This document shows, piece after piece, positions 1-6,911 of a stretch of 12,480 nucleotides of DNA. This DNA comes from Paenibacillus sp. (GTDB taxonomy: Bacteria > Bacillota > Bacilli > Paenibacillales > Paenibacillaceae), in the NCBI GenBank assembly GCA_029256665.1, contig JAQSXN010000037.1, forward strand, positions 1 through 12,480, given 5' to 3'. How positions within the stretch are numbered: position 1 is the first letter of the stretch; every line of letters starts with the position of its first letter. Position numbers and translations under genes: made by a program. The notes under the pieces were generated by a model. That model saw only the letters and a program-made list of their open reading frames with translations, had not been told where the DNA came from and ran no database searches.

Positions 1-1
1 T

Positions 2-949
2 CCGGAAGTGTCGGCGCAAATATTCAAGCATTTGCGGGATGACGAGATCGAGCAGCTAACGCTGGAAATCGCGAACGTCCGTAAAGTAGACAGCCATGAT
101 CGCGAAAATATTCTTAGCGAATTCCACCAAATATGTTTGGCCCAAGAGTATATCTCGCAGGGAGGCATCAGTTACGCGAAAGAAATTTTGGAGAAAGCGC
201 TAGGCGAAGAAAAGGCGCTCGACGTCATTAACCGCCTGACTGCAACGTTGCAAGTGAGACCGTTTGATTTCGCGAGAAAAGCGGAGCCGGCACAAATTCT
301 CAACTTCATCCAAAACGAAAATTCGCAAACGATCGCACTCGTATTATCATACCTGCAATCCGAGCAATCGTCGCAAATTCTATCTTCGCTGCCGCAAGAA
401 AAACAAGCGGATGTCGCCAGAAGAATCGCCCTGATGGACAGCACGTCGCCCGAAGTCATCTCGCAAGTCGAGCGGGTGCTCGAGCAAAAGCTTTCCGCTA
501 CGGTCACGCAGGATTACACGAATGCCGGCGGCATCGATTCCATCGTTCAGATTTTGAACGGCGTCGACCGCGGAACGGAACGGACCATCCTCGACGCGCT
601 CGAGATTCAGGATCCCGAATTGGCCGAAGAAATCAAAAAACGGATGTTTGTGTTCGAAGATATCGTCAACATCGACAACCGTTCGATTCAACGCATCATT
701 CGCGATATCGAGAATTCCGATTTGCAGCTTGCGCTCAAGGTGGCAAGCGAAGAAGTTCGCGAAGCGATCTTCCGCAACATGTCCAAACGGATGGCCGAAT
801 CTTTCAAGGAAGAAATGGAATTTATGGGGCCTGTCCGGCTGCGTGATGTTGAAGAAGCCCAGACTCGAATCGTCGCTACGATTCGCAGGTTAGAAGAGTC
901 GGGTGAAATTATAATCGCGCGCGGCGGAGGAGATGACATCATTGTCTAA
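2..949 (+). CDS. fliG: Flagellar motor switch protein FliG (5' end cut by window)
   Basis: FliG is the C-ring rotor protein that meets the stator and turns ion flow into torque. The frame is open to the first bases (Pro-Glu-Val-Ser-Ala-Gln), so the GTG at 8 is an internal Val codon, not a start; about 20-25 residues are missing compared with the usual ~338. The visible part covers most of the N domain (including RDDEIEQLTLEIANV), the middle domain, and a C-terminal domain of very high similarity to Bacillus FliG (LEIQDPELAEEIKKRMFVFE, EEMEFMGPVRLRDVEEAQ), ending in ARGGGDDIIV. The C domain keeps the charged torque helix region. Oddity: the EHPQ motif of the middle domain, a FliM-contact site, reads ENSQ (317-328). 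The stop overlaps the preferred fliH start by 8 nt, suggesting coupling. Identity is certain; the missing start is the only limit. Confidence 0.98.
   Translation, partial: PEVSAQIFKHLRDDEIEQLTLEIANVRKVDSHDRENILSEFHQICLAQEYISQGGISYAKEILEKALGEEKALDVINRLTATLQVRPFDFARKAEPAQILNFIQNENSQTIALVLSYLQSEQSSQILSSLPQEKQADVARRIALMDSTSPEVISQVERVLEQKLSATVTQDYTNAGGIDSIVQILNGVDRGTERTILDALEIQDPELAEEIKKRMFVFEDIVNIDNRSIQRIIRDIENSDLQLALKVASEEVREAIFRNMSKRMAESFKEEMEFMGPVRLRDVEEAQTRIVATIRRLEESGEIIIARGGGDDIIV
926..932 (+). promoter_or_regulatory. Shine-Dalgarno site of fliH, deciding its start
   Basis: GGAGGAG lies directly against an ATG at 933 (no spacer), too close for initiation there. The in-frame TTG at 942 is 9 nt away, the usual distance in Bacillales. 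The site is inside the last codons of fliG (the Gly-Gly-Gly-Asp stretch). Confidence 0.75.
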
Positions 950-1781
950 TTTAATCAAATCCTCCAGCGTCATATCGGTTGATCAGCTCAAGCGGCTTCA
1001 ATGGCATAATCCGTACGCCGCGCCGGCTGTGGAGACCGCAGCGACGGCGGAAGCGGAGAGGCTTCAGCCCGACCAAGAAACCATCGCGCTTCGCGATCAA
1101 ATATTGTCCGACGCCGAATCGTTCGCGCAGGAGAGACTGCATGATACCTCGCAAGAATGCGAGCGTATGTTGAACGAGGCCGAACAACAAATCGACGTTT
1201 GGTGGCTGCAGAAGCGAGCCGAAGACGAAGCCGCGTTCGAGTCTTCGCGCAGAGAGGGCTACGAGCACGGTTATGCCCAAGGTTCCACGGCGGCTGTAGA
1301 GCAGCTCCAGCTAAGTTGGGAATCGAAGATTGCCGAAGCGGCGGACGCGCTTAAAGGCGCTTACTCCATGCGAGAGCAGATCATTCAGGAAGCCGAACCG
1401 TTCCTTGTCGAATTAAGCGTCGCAATCGCCGAGAAAATTATAGGGCAGCAGCTTGCTGCGGCGCCCGAGATGGCGGTCGAGCTCATCCGGAAGTCGCTTT
1501 CCCGCAGGAGAGAACAAGGTGTCATAACGCTCTGTGTTGCACCGTCACAGCTAGCTTTCGTGCAAGCGGCGAGGGAAGAGCTGCATACCGCGATCGATTC
1601 GCAGGCTGAACTGCATATTTTGCCGGATTCCAGCGTGAAGGATAGCGGTTGCGTCATTCGTTCGGCTTACGGCAGCATCGATGCGAGAATCGATACGCAA
1701 TTGTCCGAAATCAAGCGCGAGCTGTTCCAGCTTGCCCACCAAAGCGGCGAAGAACGAGGTGGGGACGATGATCGCGAATAA
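942..1781 (+). CDS. fliH: Flagellar assembly protein FliH (export ATPase regulator)
   Basis: FliH is the peripheral stalk of the flagellar type III export ATPase. It binds and restrains FliI, docks it on the export gate and C-ring, and resembles the b/delta subunits of F-type ATPases. The start chosen is TTG 942 (Met-Ser-Asn-Leu-Ile-Lys), giving 279 residues, because the ribosome site abuts the ATG at 933. Residues ~45-150 are rich in Glu, Ala and Gln with coiled-coil character. Residues ~155-270 form the HrpE/YscL/FliH-type C domain, with AIAEKIIG, a Ser-Leu-Ser-Arg-Arg-Arg stretch, and the family ending DSGCVIRSAYGSIDARIDTQ. The 5' end overlaps fliG by 8 nt and the 3' end overlaps fliI by 14 nt. 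The N-terminal part is poorly conserved in the family, so identity rests on the C domain and position. Confidence 0.95.
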   Translation: MSNLIKSSSVISVDQLKRLQWHNPYAAPAVETAATAEAERLQPDQETIALRDQILSDAESFAQERLHDTSQECERMLNEAEQQIDVWWLQKRAEDEAAFESSRREGYEHGYAQGSTAAVEQLQLSWESKIAEAADALKGAYSMREQIIQEAEPFLVELSVAIAEKIIGQQLAAAPEMAVELIRKSLSRRREQGVITLCVAPSQLAFVQAAREELHTAIDSQAELHILPDSSVKDSGCVIRSAYGSIDARIDTQLSEIKRELFQLAHQSGEERGGDDDRE

Positions 1782-3096
1782 GCCGATCGACGTACAAAAA
1801 TATCTGGAACACTTAAGGCCGATCGATCCCGTGCGAGTGAACGGCAAGGTAACGCAAGTTATCGGCCTGACGGTGGAATCGGAAGGTCCGGATGCGAGCA
1901 TCGGCGACCTGTGCTACATTTATCCGTCAAAGTCGGCCAAACCATTAAAAGCGGAAGTCGTCGGCTTCAGGGATAACAAAGTCATTCTGATGCCGCTTGG
2001 CGATCTGCATGCCATTAGTCCCGGCTGCGATGTCGTCGGAACCGGCAAACCGCTGACGGTCCAAGTCGGATCCGAGTTGCTCGGCAAAGTACTTGACGGT
2101 CTCGGCAACCCGCTGGACGGCAGCTTCCTTCCAAGCCGAATGCAGCATTATTCGACCCATAACGAACCCAGCAACCCGCTTAACCGGCCAAGGGTCACCA
2201 AGCCGTTAAGCATCGGCGTTCGAGCGATCGACGGATTGCTGACTGTCGGCCAGGGCCAACGCGTCGGGATTTTCGCGGGTTCCGGCGTCGGCAAGAGCAC
2301 GCTGCTTGGCATGATTGCCCGCAATACTTCCGCCGACGTTAACGTTATTGCGCTAATCGGCGAGCGCGGCAGGGAAGTGCTGGAGTTCATCGAAAAGGAT
2401 CTTGGGCCTGAAGGTCTTGCAAGGTCCGTCGTCATCGTCGCTACCTCCGACCAACCCGCCCTTATTCGGATGAAAGGCGCCTTGATCGCGACGACCATCG
2501 CCGAATATTTCCGCGATCGAGGTTTAAACGTCATGCTGATGATGGATTCCGTCACGCGATATGCGATGGCGCTTCGCGAAGTAGGACTTGCCATCGGCGA
2601 GCCTCCGGCGACAAGAGGCTACACCCCATCGGTGTTCGCGGCCCTGCCGAAACTCCTTGAGCGCGCGGGAACGGGACCGGCCGGCTCGATAACGGCGTTC
2701 TACACCGTGCTCGTCGACGGCGACGATATGAACGAGCCGATCGCGGATGCGGTAAGGGGCATCTTGGACGGCCATATCGTATTGAGCCGCCATCTGGCGC
2801 ATAAAGGCCATTTCCCGGCAATCGACGTGCTCGCCTCCGTCAGCCGCGTCATGAAGGAAATCGTGACGGAACAGCAGCAAGATGCGGCAAACGAACTAAA
2901 ACGATTGCTTTCTATTTATAGAGATTCGGAAGACCTCATAAATATTGGGGCGTATCAAATCGGATCTAATAAAGAAATCGATAAAGCGATCGAAGCGATC
3001 GAAACGATCCATGCTTTCGCGAAGCAAAAGACGTCCGAGAAAGTGACGCTGGGCGAAGCGCAAGCGGAACTGATCGAGCATTTTGACAGGAGTTGA
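1768..3096 (+). CDS. fliI: Flagellum-specific ATPase FliI
   Basis: FliI is the ATPase of the flagellar type III secretion apparatus; it hydrolyses ATP to help unfold and load substrates at the export gate, working with FliH and FliJ. The product is 442 residues, close to the ~440 of B. subtilis FliI. The F1-beta-like fold is clear: Walker A GSGVGKST at residues 171-178 (Lys176), ALIGERGREV soon after, the Walker B segment VMLMMDS ending at Asp260, then TRYAMALREVGLAIGEPPAT and the arginine-containing GYTPSVFAALPKLLERAG. The start at ATG 1768 is preferred over an upstream in-frame ATG at 1681 because the family begins shortly before YLEHLRPIDPVRVNGKV and a GAGGTGGGG stretch (1756-1764) lies just before it. 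The first 14 nt overlap fliH. No key residue is missing. Confidence 0.98.
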   Translation: MIANKPIDVQKYLEHLRPIDPVRVNGKVTQVIGLTVESEGPDASIGDLCYIYPSKSAKPLKAEVVGFRDNKVILMPLGDLHAISPGCDVVGTGKPLTVQVGSELLGKVLDGLGNPLDGSFLPSRMQHYSTHNEPSNPLNRPRVTKPLSIGVRAIDGLLTVGQGQRVGIFAGSGVGKSTLLGMIARNTSADVNVIALIGERGREVLEFIEKDLGPEGLARSVVIVATSDQPALIRMKGALIATTIAEYFRDRGLNVMLMMDSVTRYAMALREVGLAIGEPPATRGYTPSVFAALPKLLERAGTGPAGSITAFYTVLVDGDDMNEPIADAVRGILDGHIVLSRHLAHKGHFPAIDVLASVSRVMKEIVTEQQQDAANELKRLLSIYRDSEDLINIGAYQIGSNKEIDKAIEAIETIHAFAKQKTSEKVTLGEAQAELIEHFDRS

Positions 3097-3104
3097 GTCT
3101 TTAA

Positions 3105-3551
3105 GTGGCAGCCTTCCATTACTCGTTCCAGAAAGTAGTTGATCTGAAGAGCAGTCAAAAGTCCCAGGCGGAATGGCAGTTGTCGGATGCCTTATCCGCG
3201 TTGTCGCTGCAGGAAATGTCGCTTCGCGAGCTGCTGACGGCCAAGGAGGAATGGGAGGACAAGCTCCAGCAATCCGCCAGTCAAGCCGTGCCGCTGTCCG
3301 AGGTTGTGCTGATCGGTCAATACATTGACCATCTGCAATCCTGCATCGAGAAAAAAAAGCTGGACGTGCGGCAAGCCGAGCGAGTGGTGGAGCAAAACCG
3401 TTCCAAGCTCGCCGATAAGGTAAAGGACGAAAAGGTATGGCTGAAAGCCAAGGATCATGCCTGGGATAAATTCCGTTACGCGCTTCAGTTGAAAGAGCAG
3501 AACGAGTTGGATGAGATGGCTACCGTCCGTTTTATGATGTCGTCGCCGTAA
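3105..3551 (+). CDS. fliJ: Flagellar export protein FliJ
   Basis: FliJ is the small central-stalk coiled-coil protein of the export apparatus. It sits in the FliI ring like the gamma subunit of F1-ATPase, contacts FlhA, and helps cycle chaperone-substrate complexes. The product is 148 residues, as in B. subtilis (147). It starts MAAFHYSFQKVVDLK, the family's usual opening, followed by an almost wholly helical, charged sequence with heptad patterns and no membrane segment. The start is GTG 3105, with AGGAG at 3088-3092 inside the end of fliI; the 12-nt spacing is long, so translation may depend on ribosomes finishing fliI 8 nt upstream. A TTG at 3093 in the same frame runs into a stop at once. 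Sequence conservation in FliJ is low, but position and length make the call firm. Confidence 0.95.
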   Translation: MAAFHYSFQKVVDLKSSQKSQAEWQLSDALSALSLQEMSLRELLTAKEEWEDKLQQSASQAVPLSEVVLIGQYIDHLQSCIEKKKLDVRQAERVVEQNRSKLADKVKDEKVWLKAKDHAWDKFRYALQLKEQNELDEMATVRFMMSSP

Positions 3552-3621
3552 AGCGCATCCCGTATTGCGAGAATGCTCATTGCAACAAGCAACAGAGCTT
3601 GCTACGCCGGCAGAGGAGTGA

Positions 3622-4533
3622 ATGAAATTGGCGGAGACTGGTGTAGAGAAACAAAATTATAATGCGTTCGAACGATTTATGTTCTTAATGATTCCGATTC
3701 TGTTCGTCATCGTATTGCTAGGCGTATTGTATGCGATGTTCGATGTGGAATTCCGAAACCGGGCGCTGCAAGTTGGCAATTCGATTCCCGTGTTGAAGGA
3801 AGTGCTGCCCGAACCCAAGGTATCGGGATCCATGATGGACGACGATTCCATACGCAACATCAAGATGACGGAGAAGATCGAAGAGCTGGAAGCCGAGCTT
3901 GCGACGGTGAAGAGCGAGCTGGCGGCTGCTACCGCATCGGCTGCAACCCAAGAGCAAGCTGCAAAAGGGCTGGCGGACGAAAACGCTCAGCTTAAGCAGC
4001 TAACCGAACAGGAATTGCTTGAAGCCGAGCAGTATGCGGCCAAAATCGAAGAGTTGTCCGACATGTTCGCCAAGATGACGCCAAGCAAAGCGGCTCCGAT
4101 CGTACAGAACATGAACACGGACGAAATCGTGTTGTTGTTCGCTTCCATGCGCTCTGACGATAGAGTGAAAATCATGGAGAAAATGGATCCGAAGATCGCT
4201 GCCGAAGCGACGATGAAGCTGAAGGATAACGTAAGCGTAAAGGATCTGCAAATTGCGGCGCTGCAAGCAAGGCTGGACGAACAAGAAGGCGCTGCGGAGA
4301 CGCCGGTTTCCTCGACGCTAAACCAGGAGCAGCTTAGCGCGACGTTTGAATCGATGAATGCGAAGAACGCTGGCGAAATGCTTCTCAAAATGAAGGATAT
4401 TAGCCCAAGCAAAGTGATTCGGATATTAAATTCCGTTAGCAACACGGCAAGATCCGGCATTCTGGCCGAGATGTCGAGCATCGACGAAGCGGCGACGGCT
4501 ACGATCGTGACGAAATTGATGGCGGGATCGTAG
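3622..4533 (+). CDS. MotE/YlxF-like membrane protein with two MgtE-N-like repeats
   Basis: This is the protein that lies between fliJ and fliK in Bacillales (YlxF in B. subtilis), related to MotE, described elsewhere as a chaperone of the MotC stator-associated protein; its role in Firmicutes is not well settled. The 303 residues show a short cytoplasmic start, one membrane segment (~18-40, FLMIPILFVIVLLGVLYAMF), a Glu/Ala/Lys coiled coil (~85-150), then a helical domain resembling the N domain of MgtE (~145-201, from LSDMFAKMTPSKAA). A second, diverged copy seems to follow at ~238-303 (from LSATFESMNAKNAG). It is often misnamed a magnesium transporter, but the transport domain is absent. ATG 3622 is only 3 nt after GGAG; TTG 3628 has a 9-nt spacing and may be the true start. 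The neighbours point to a flagellar role. Confidence 0.85.
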   Translation: MKLAETGVEKQNYNAFERFMFLMIPILFVIVLLGVLYAMFDVEFRNRALQVGNSIPVLKEVLPEPKVSGSMMDDDSIRNIKMTEKIEELEAELATVKSELAAATASAATQEQAAKGLADENAQLKQLTEQELLEAEQYAAKIEELSDMFAKMTPSKAAPIVQNMNTDEIVLLFASMRSDDRVKIMEKMDPKIAAEATMKLKDNVSVKDLQIAALQARLDEQEGAAETPVSSTLNQEQLSATFESMNAKNAGEMLLKMKDISPSKVIRILNSVSNTARSGILAEMSSIDEAATATIVTKLMAGS

Positions 4534-4574
4534 AAACTCATGCGGTAACCAAGGCTGCTTAAGCATGTCGAACC

Positions 4575-4593
4575 CCTCTTATCGGAAAGGAGG
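4575..4593 (+). promoter_or_regulatory. Possible hairpin covering the fliK ribosome site
   Basis: CCTCTT (4575-4580) can pair with AAGGAGG (4587-4593), leaving a six-base loop ATCGGA and one bulged G (4589). This would place the GGAGG core of the fliK Shine-Dalgarno in a stem. The stem is short and bulged, so it is at best a mild brake on translation. Seen by eye only; no energy was calculated. Confidence 0.35.
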
Positions 4594-4605
4594 TGAATAA
4601 ACAAA

Positions 4606-5982
4606 ATGGAAATGATGATTCCTGGTATGGCTGCAACGCCGGTGCCTTCGCCGATTGCAACGGTTCAGACAGGATCGAAAGGCCAAGGAGATTCCGCGGG
4701 CTTCCAACAGGCGCTCATTCAGCAAATCGCGGGACAACCGAGCGGTGAAGCGGCAGTCGAACAGCCGATATCGCTAGTTGCGGCAGTCGCTGGACTGGCT
4801 GCGATCGCAAGCGGCGAAACGAACGCTCACGCGCCGGCTTTGGAGGATCTAATGGCCGCAATCGACGGATTAATCGATCAGTTGGACGAGAGCGGCGAAG
4901 AGAAGGAAGAGTTGTCCGAACAAAAGCTGGGAGAGCTTGAGGCTACGCTGGAAAGTTTGAATGCGCTGCTGGCGCTTCTCGGAGCTCCGGTAGTAAAGCT
5001 TCAGCCCCAATCCGTGCGACCAAACGCCGATGACGCTCAACGAATCGGCCTGATGGAAGCTTCTGCTCAAATTAAGAGCAGCTTGCAGGATGCTTTGCTT
5101 CAATTGCAAGCGACATTGCAGCAAGGAACGCTGAAGCAGGTGCAAGGTCAAACGCCGCTGGCATTGATCGGCGAACAGCTGAAAGCGATAGCGGCAAAGC
5201 TGGAAGGCGCTGCACCGCAAGAGAAAGTTGGCGCAATGGATTCCAAAGCCAATGTTCCGGACTGGCTGAACGTTTTGCCTGCCAACGCGAAGGACGCTCA
5301 AACGCATCTACAGCGGCTAACCAATCAAAGTGCCCATCCAGCCTTCATTCAAGCGCTGACGGAGCAGAATACGCTGATCGCCGAGGTTGCCGCCCTTCAA
5401 GAAGGCGGGGCCAATGCGGCAGACTCCGGGACGCCGACTCAACTGCCCCTTATGAACGCGGACAACGTTCGGGATTTCGGTTCGTTGCTGACGAAGTCGA
5501 CATCGCCTAGCGCTTTTGTGCTTGCGGAAGAATTCGCGGATACGATGGAAGGTTTGATCGTGCAGAAGTTCGACGTCAGATCGCTTAATGGGGCTACGGA
5601 AGCAAAGCTGATCTTGTTCCCGGAGCATCTCGGACAAGTCGATGTTAAAATCTCCATGCAGAACGGATTATTGACGGCTGTGTTCCAAGCGGATACGGCG
5701 ATGGCGAAAGACATGCTCGAGAATCAGATGGCGCAACTGCGAGCGGCGCTGCAAGCACAAGGATTGAACGTCGAAAAACTGGAAGTTACGCAGAGCAGTA
5801 CGGCCGCGCAACTGACTAACCAACAATTCGGCAGCGGCCAGCAAGGCGGCCAACCATCCGATGAGCGTCAAGGGCTTCGGGACGGCGATTTCGTATCGGA
5901 CAACGCCTTCGAAACGGAGATAGCGGAGCAGGCGGCAATCCAGGGACTTGGATATGGACGAGCCATAAACGAGACGGCATAA
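4606..5982 (+). CDS. fliK: Flagellar hook-length control protein FliK
   Basis: FliK is a secreted molecular ruler. It is exported during hook growth, and its C domain meets FlhB to switch the gate from hook to filament substrates when the hook is long enough. The product is 458 residues, with the usual two-part build: a long, poorly conserved Gln/Ala/Leu-rich N and middle part (~1-330), and the conserved Flg_hook C domain at ~334-395 with LILFPEHLGQVDVKI and a following helical stretch (MLENQMAQLRAALQAQGLNV). The C-terminal tail (~400-445) is Gln/Gly-rich and probably disordered. A perfect AAGGAGGTGA (4587-4596) precedes ATG 4606. The gene is separated from its neighbours by 72 and 51 nt, a little looser than the genes before it. 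Identity is secure from the C domain and the flgD neighbour. Confidence 0.96.
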   Translation: MEMMIPGMAATPVPSPIATVQTGSKGQGDSAGFQQALIQQIAGQPSGEAAVEQPISLVAAVAGLAAIASGETNAHAPALEDLMAAIDGLIDQLDESGEEKEELSEQKLGELEATLESLNALLALLGAPVVKLQPQSVRPNADDAQRIGLMEASAQIKSSLQDALLQLQATLQQGTLKQVQGQTPLALIGEQLKAIAAKLEGAAPQEKVGAMDSKANVPDWLNVLPANAKDAQTHLQRLTNQSAHPAFIQALTEQNTLIAEVAALQEGGANAADSGTPTQLPLMNADNVRDFGSLLTKSTSPSAFVLAEEFADTMEGLIVQKFDVRSLNGATEAKLILFPEHLGQVDVKISMQNGLLTAVFQADTAMAKDMLENQMAQLRAALQAQGLNVEKLEVTQSSTAAQLTNQQFGSGQQGGQPSDERQGLRDGDFVSDNAFETEIAEQAAIQGLGYGRAINETA

Positions 5983-6020
5983 GCAACAGCGTATAGCAGG
6001 TTTAAGCAGCTTGGAAGAAC

Positions 6021-6028
6021 GGAGGTGA
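6021..6028 (+). promoter_or_regulatory. Shine-Dalgarno site of flgD, deciding its start
   Basis: GGAGGTGA lies 5 nt (8 nt from GGAGG) before ATG 6034. A GTG at 6025 in the same frame is part of the ribosome site itself and so is not the start. Confidence 0.85.
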
Positions 6029-6033
6029 ACAAA

Positions 6034-6522
6034 ATGTCAGACGCAGTTTCAACTCGCAATGTTTGGCCCAATTACGACAAATCCAATGTACAGGCAGCGG
6101 CTAGCAGGCAGCCGTCCGCTACGCTCGGCAAGGATCAATTTCTGGCTATCCTCGTGACCCAGCTCAGAAATCAGGATCCCATGCAACCGATGCAGGATAA
6201 AGATTTTATTGCCCAGATGGCGCAATTTACTTCCGTCGAGCAGCTGATGAATATGTCGGGCGAGCTTGCGCTCATGCGCCAGAGCATCGGATCCGCCTCG
6301 AGTCTGATCGGCAAGTTTATCGAGTGGAACGAATATGACGATCAAGGCGACGTTACTTCGTTAACCGGTAAAGTGGATTCCATCTTGTCCAAGGACGGAT
6401 TGTTGTATGCCAAGTCCGGCGACAAAGAAGTTGCGCTTGATTACGTCGTCGCCATCTCCGAAAACGAGATCGAGCCTAAGCCTCCCGAAGAAGAAGAGGA
6501 GGAGGAGGTGGAGAACCCGTGA
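6034..6522 (+). CDS. flgD: Flagellar hook assembly scaffold protein FlgD
   Basis: FlgD forms the temporary cap under which hook subunits polymerise; it is exported and discarded once the hook is done. The product is 162 residues from ATG 6034. The conserved FlgD core is at ~30-95: LGKDQFLAILVTQLRNQDPM, then QPMQDKDFIAQMAQFTSVEQ, then the LMNMSGELAL helix. Residues ~95-146 form a small beta-rich part. It is the short Bacillus form (B. subtilis ~140 residues) and lacks the larger C-terminal domains of the enterobacterial protein (~230). The tail Pro-Pro-Glu(x7)-Val-Glu-Asn-Pro (~150-162) is unusually acidic, and its GAG/GAA codons make the ribosome site of the next gene. The stop overlaps that gene by 4 nt (GTGA), implying tight coupling. 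Confidence 0.96.
   Translation: MSDAVSTRNVWPNYDKSNVQAAASRQPSATLGKDQFLAILVTQLRNQDPMQPMQDKDFIAQMAQFTSVEQLMNMSGELALMRQSIGSASSLIGKFIEWNEYDDQGDVTSLTGKVDSILSKDGLLYAKSGDKEVALDYVVAISENEIEPKPPEEEEEEEVENP
6503..6510 (+). promoter_or_regulatory. Ribosome site inside flgD poly-Glu codons
   Basis: AGGAGGTG, the end of a run of GAG codons coding Glu in FlgD, lies 8 nt before GTG 6519. It favours GTG 6519 over ATG 6531 (20 nt away) as the start of the next gene. Confidence 0.8.
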
Positions 6523-6911
6523 ACGAACGCATGACTATCGGCCGGATGTTCCCGATCAAGTCAACTCCGCTTCAGCTTGACAAGCTGGATAAAGGCAACT
6601 CGTCGCAGACGGCAAAGCCCGTTTCTACCGATTTTCGCGACCTGCTGGAATCCAAGGTATTGAAGTTCAGCCACCATGCGGAGATGAGAATGGAGCAGCG
6701 AGGCATCAAGCTTCAGCCGGAATCGTTGTCGCAGATTATGCAAGCGGTGGACGACGCGGCATCCAAAGGAGCCAAAGACTCGCTAATCGTATATCGGGAT
6801 GTCGCCATGATCGTCAACGTGCCTAGCCGCACCGTCGTAACGGCCATGGACGGCAGCCAAATGAAAAGCAACGTATTTACCCAAATCGACAGCGCGATCA
6901 TCTTGAGCTAG
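6519..6911 (+). CDS. Conserved flagellar operon protein, TIGR02530 type
   Basis: This belongs to a small conserved family known only as a 'flagellar operon protein' (TIGR02530), found between flgD and the hook gene in Firmicutes. No biochemical role is known to me. The 130 residues comprise a variable N part (1-45) and the conserved part (49-129): KFSHHAEMRMEQRGI at 49-63, KGAKDSLIVYRDVAMIVNV at 83-101, then RTVVTAMDG and NVFTQIDSAIIL at the end. There is no signal peptide or membrane segment. The lone HxxxRxxxR pattern (His53, Arg57, Arg61) in the first conserved helix stands out, but its meaning is unknown. GTG 6519 is preferred because the ribosome site is 8 nt upstream. Its 4-nt overlap with flgD suggests the two are made together, and a part in hook assembly is a fair inference only. 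Confidence 0.85.
   Translation: MNERMTIGRMFPIKSTPLQLDKLDKGNSSQTAKPVSTDFRDLLESKVLKFSHHAEMRMEQRGIKLQPESLSQIMQAVDDAASKGAKDSLIVYRDVAMIVNVPSRTVVTAMDGSQMKSNVFTQIDSAIILS

Noticed and set aside
2975..3010. Repeated GCGATCGAA in fliI as a DNA repeat element
   Set aside because: It encodes the helical Lys-Ala-Ile-Glu-Ala-Ile-Glu stretch of FliI; protein-level repetition explains it.
4565..4600. Eleven-codon ORF (Met-Ser-Asn-Pro...) just before fliK as a leader peptide
   Set aside because: No ribosome site before it; its last codons are the fliK Shine-Dalgarno, so the open frame is likely accidental.
3987..4604. Minus-strand open frame opposite the MotE-like gene (205 codons)
   Set aside because: Ser/Cys/Ile-rich product typical of antisense of a helical Ala/Glu/Lys gene; no ribosome site or family resemblance.
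4763..4770. Exact sigma-D -10 match GCCGATAT inside fliK
   Set aside because: No TAAA-like -35 lies 14-16 bases upstream (the region reads GGTG), and the bases are ordinary codons of FliK.
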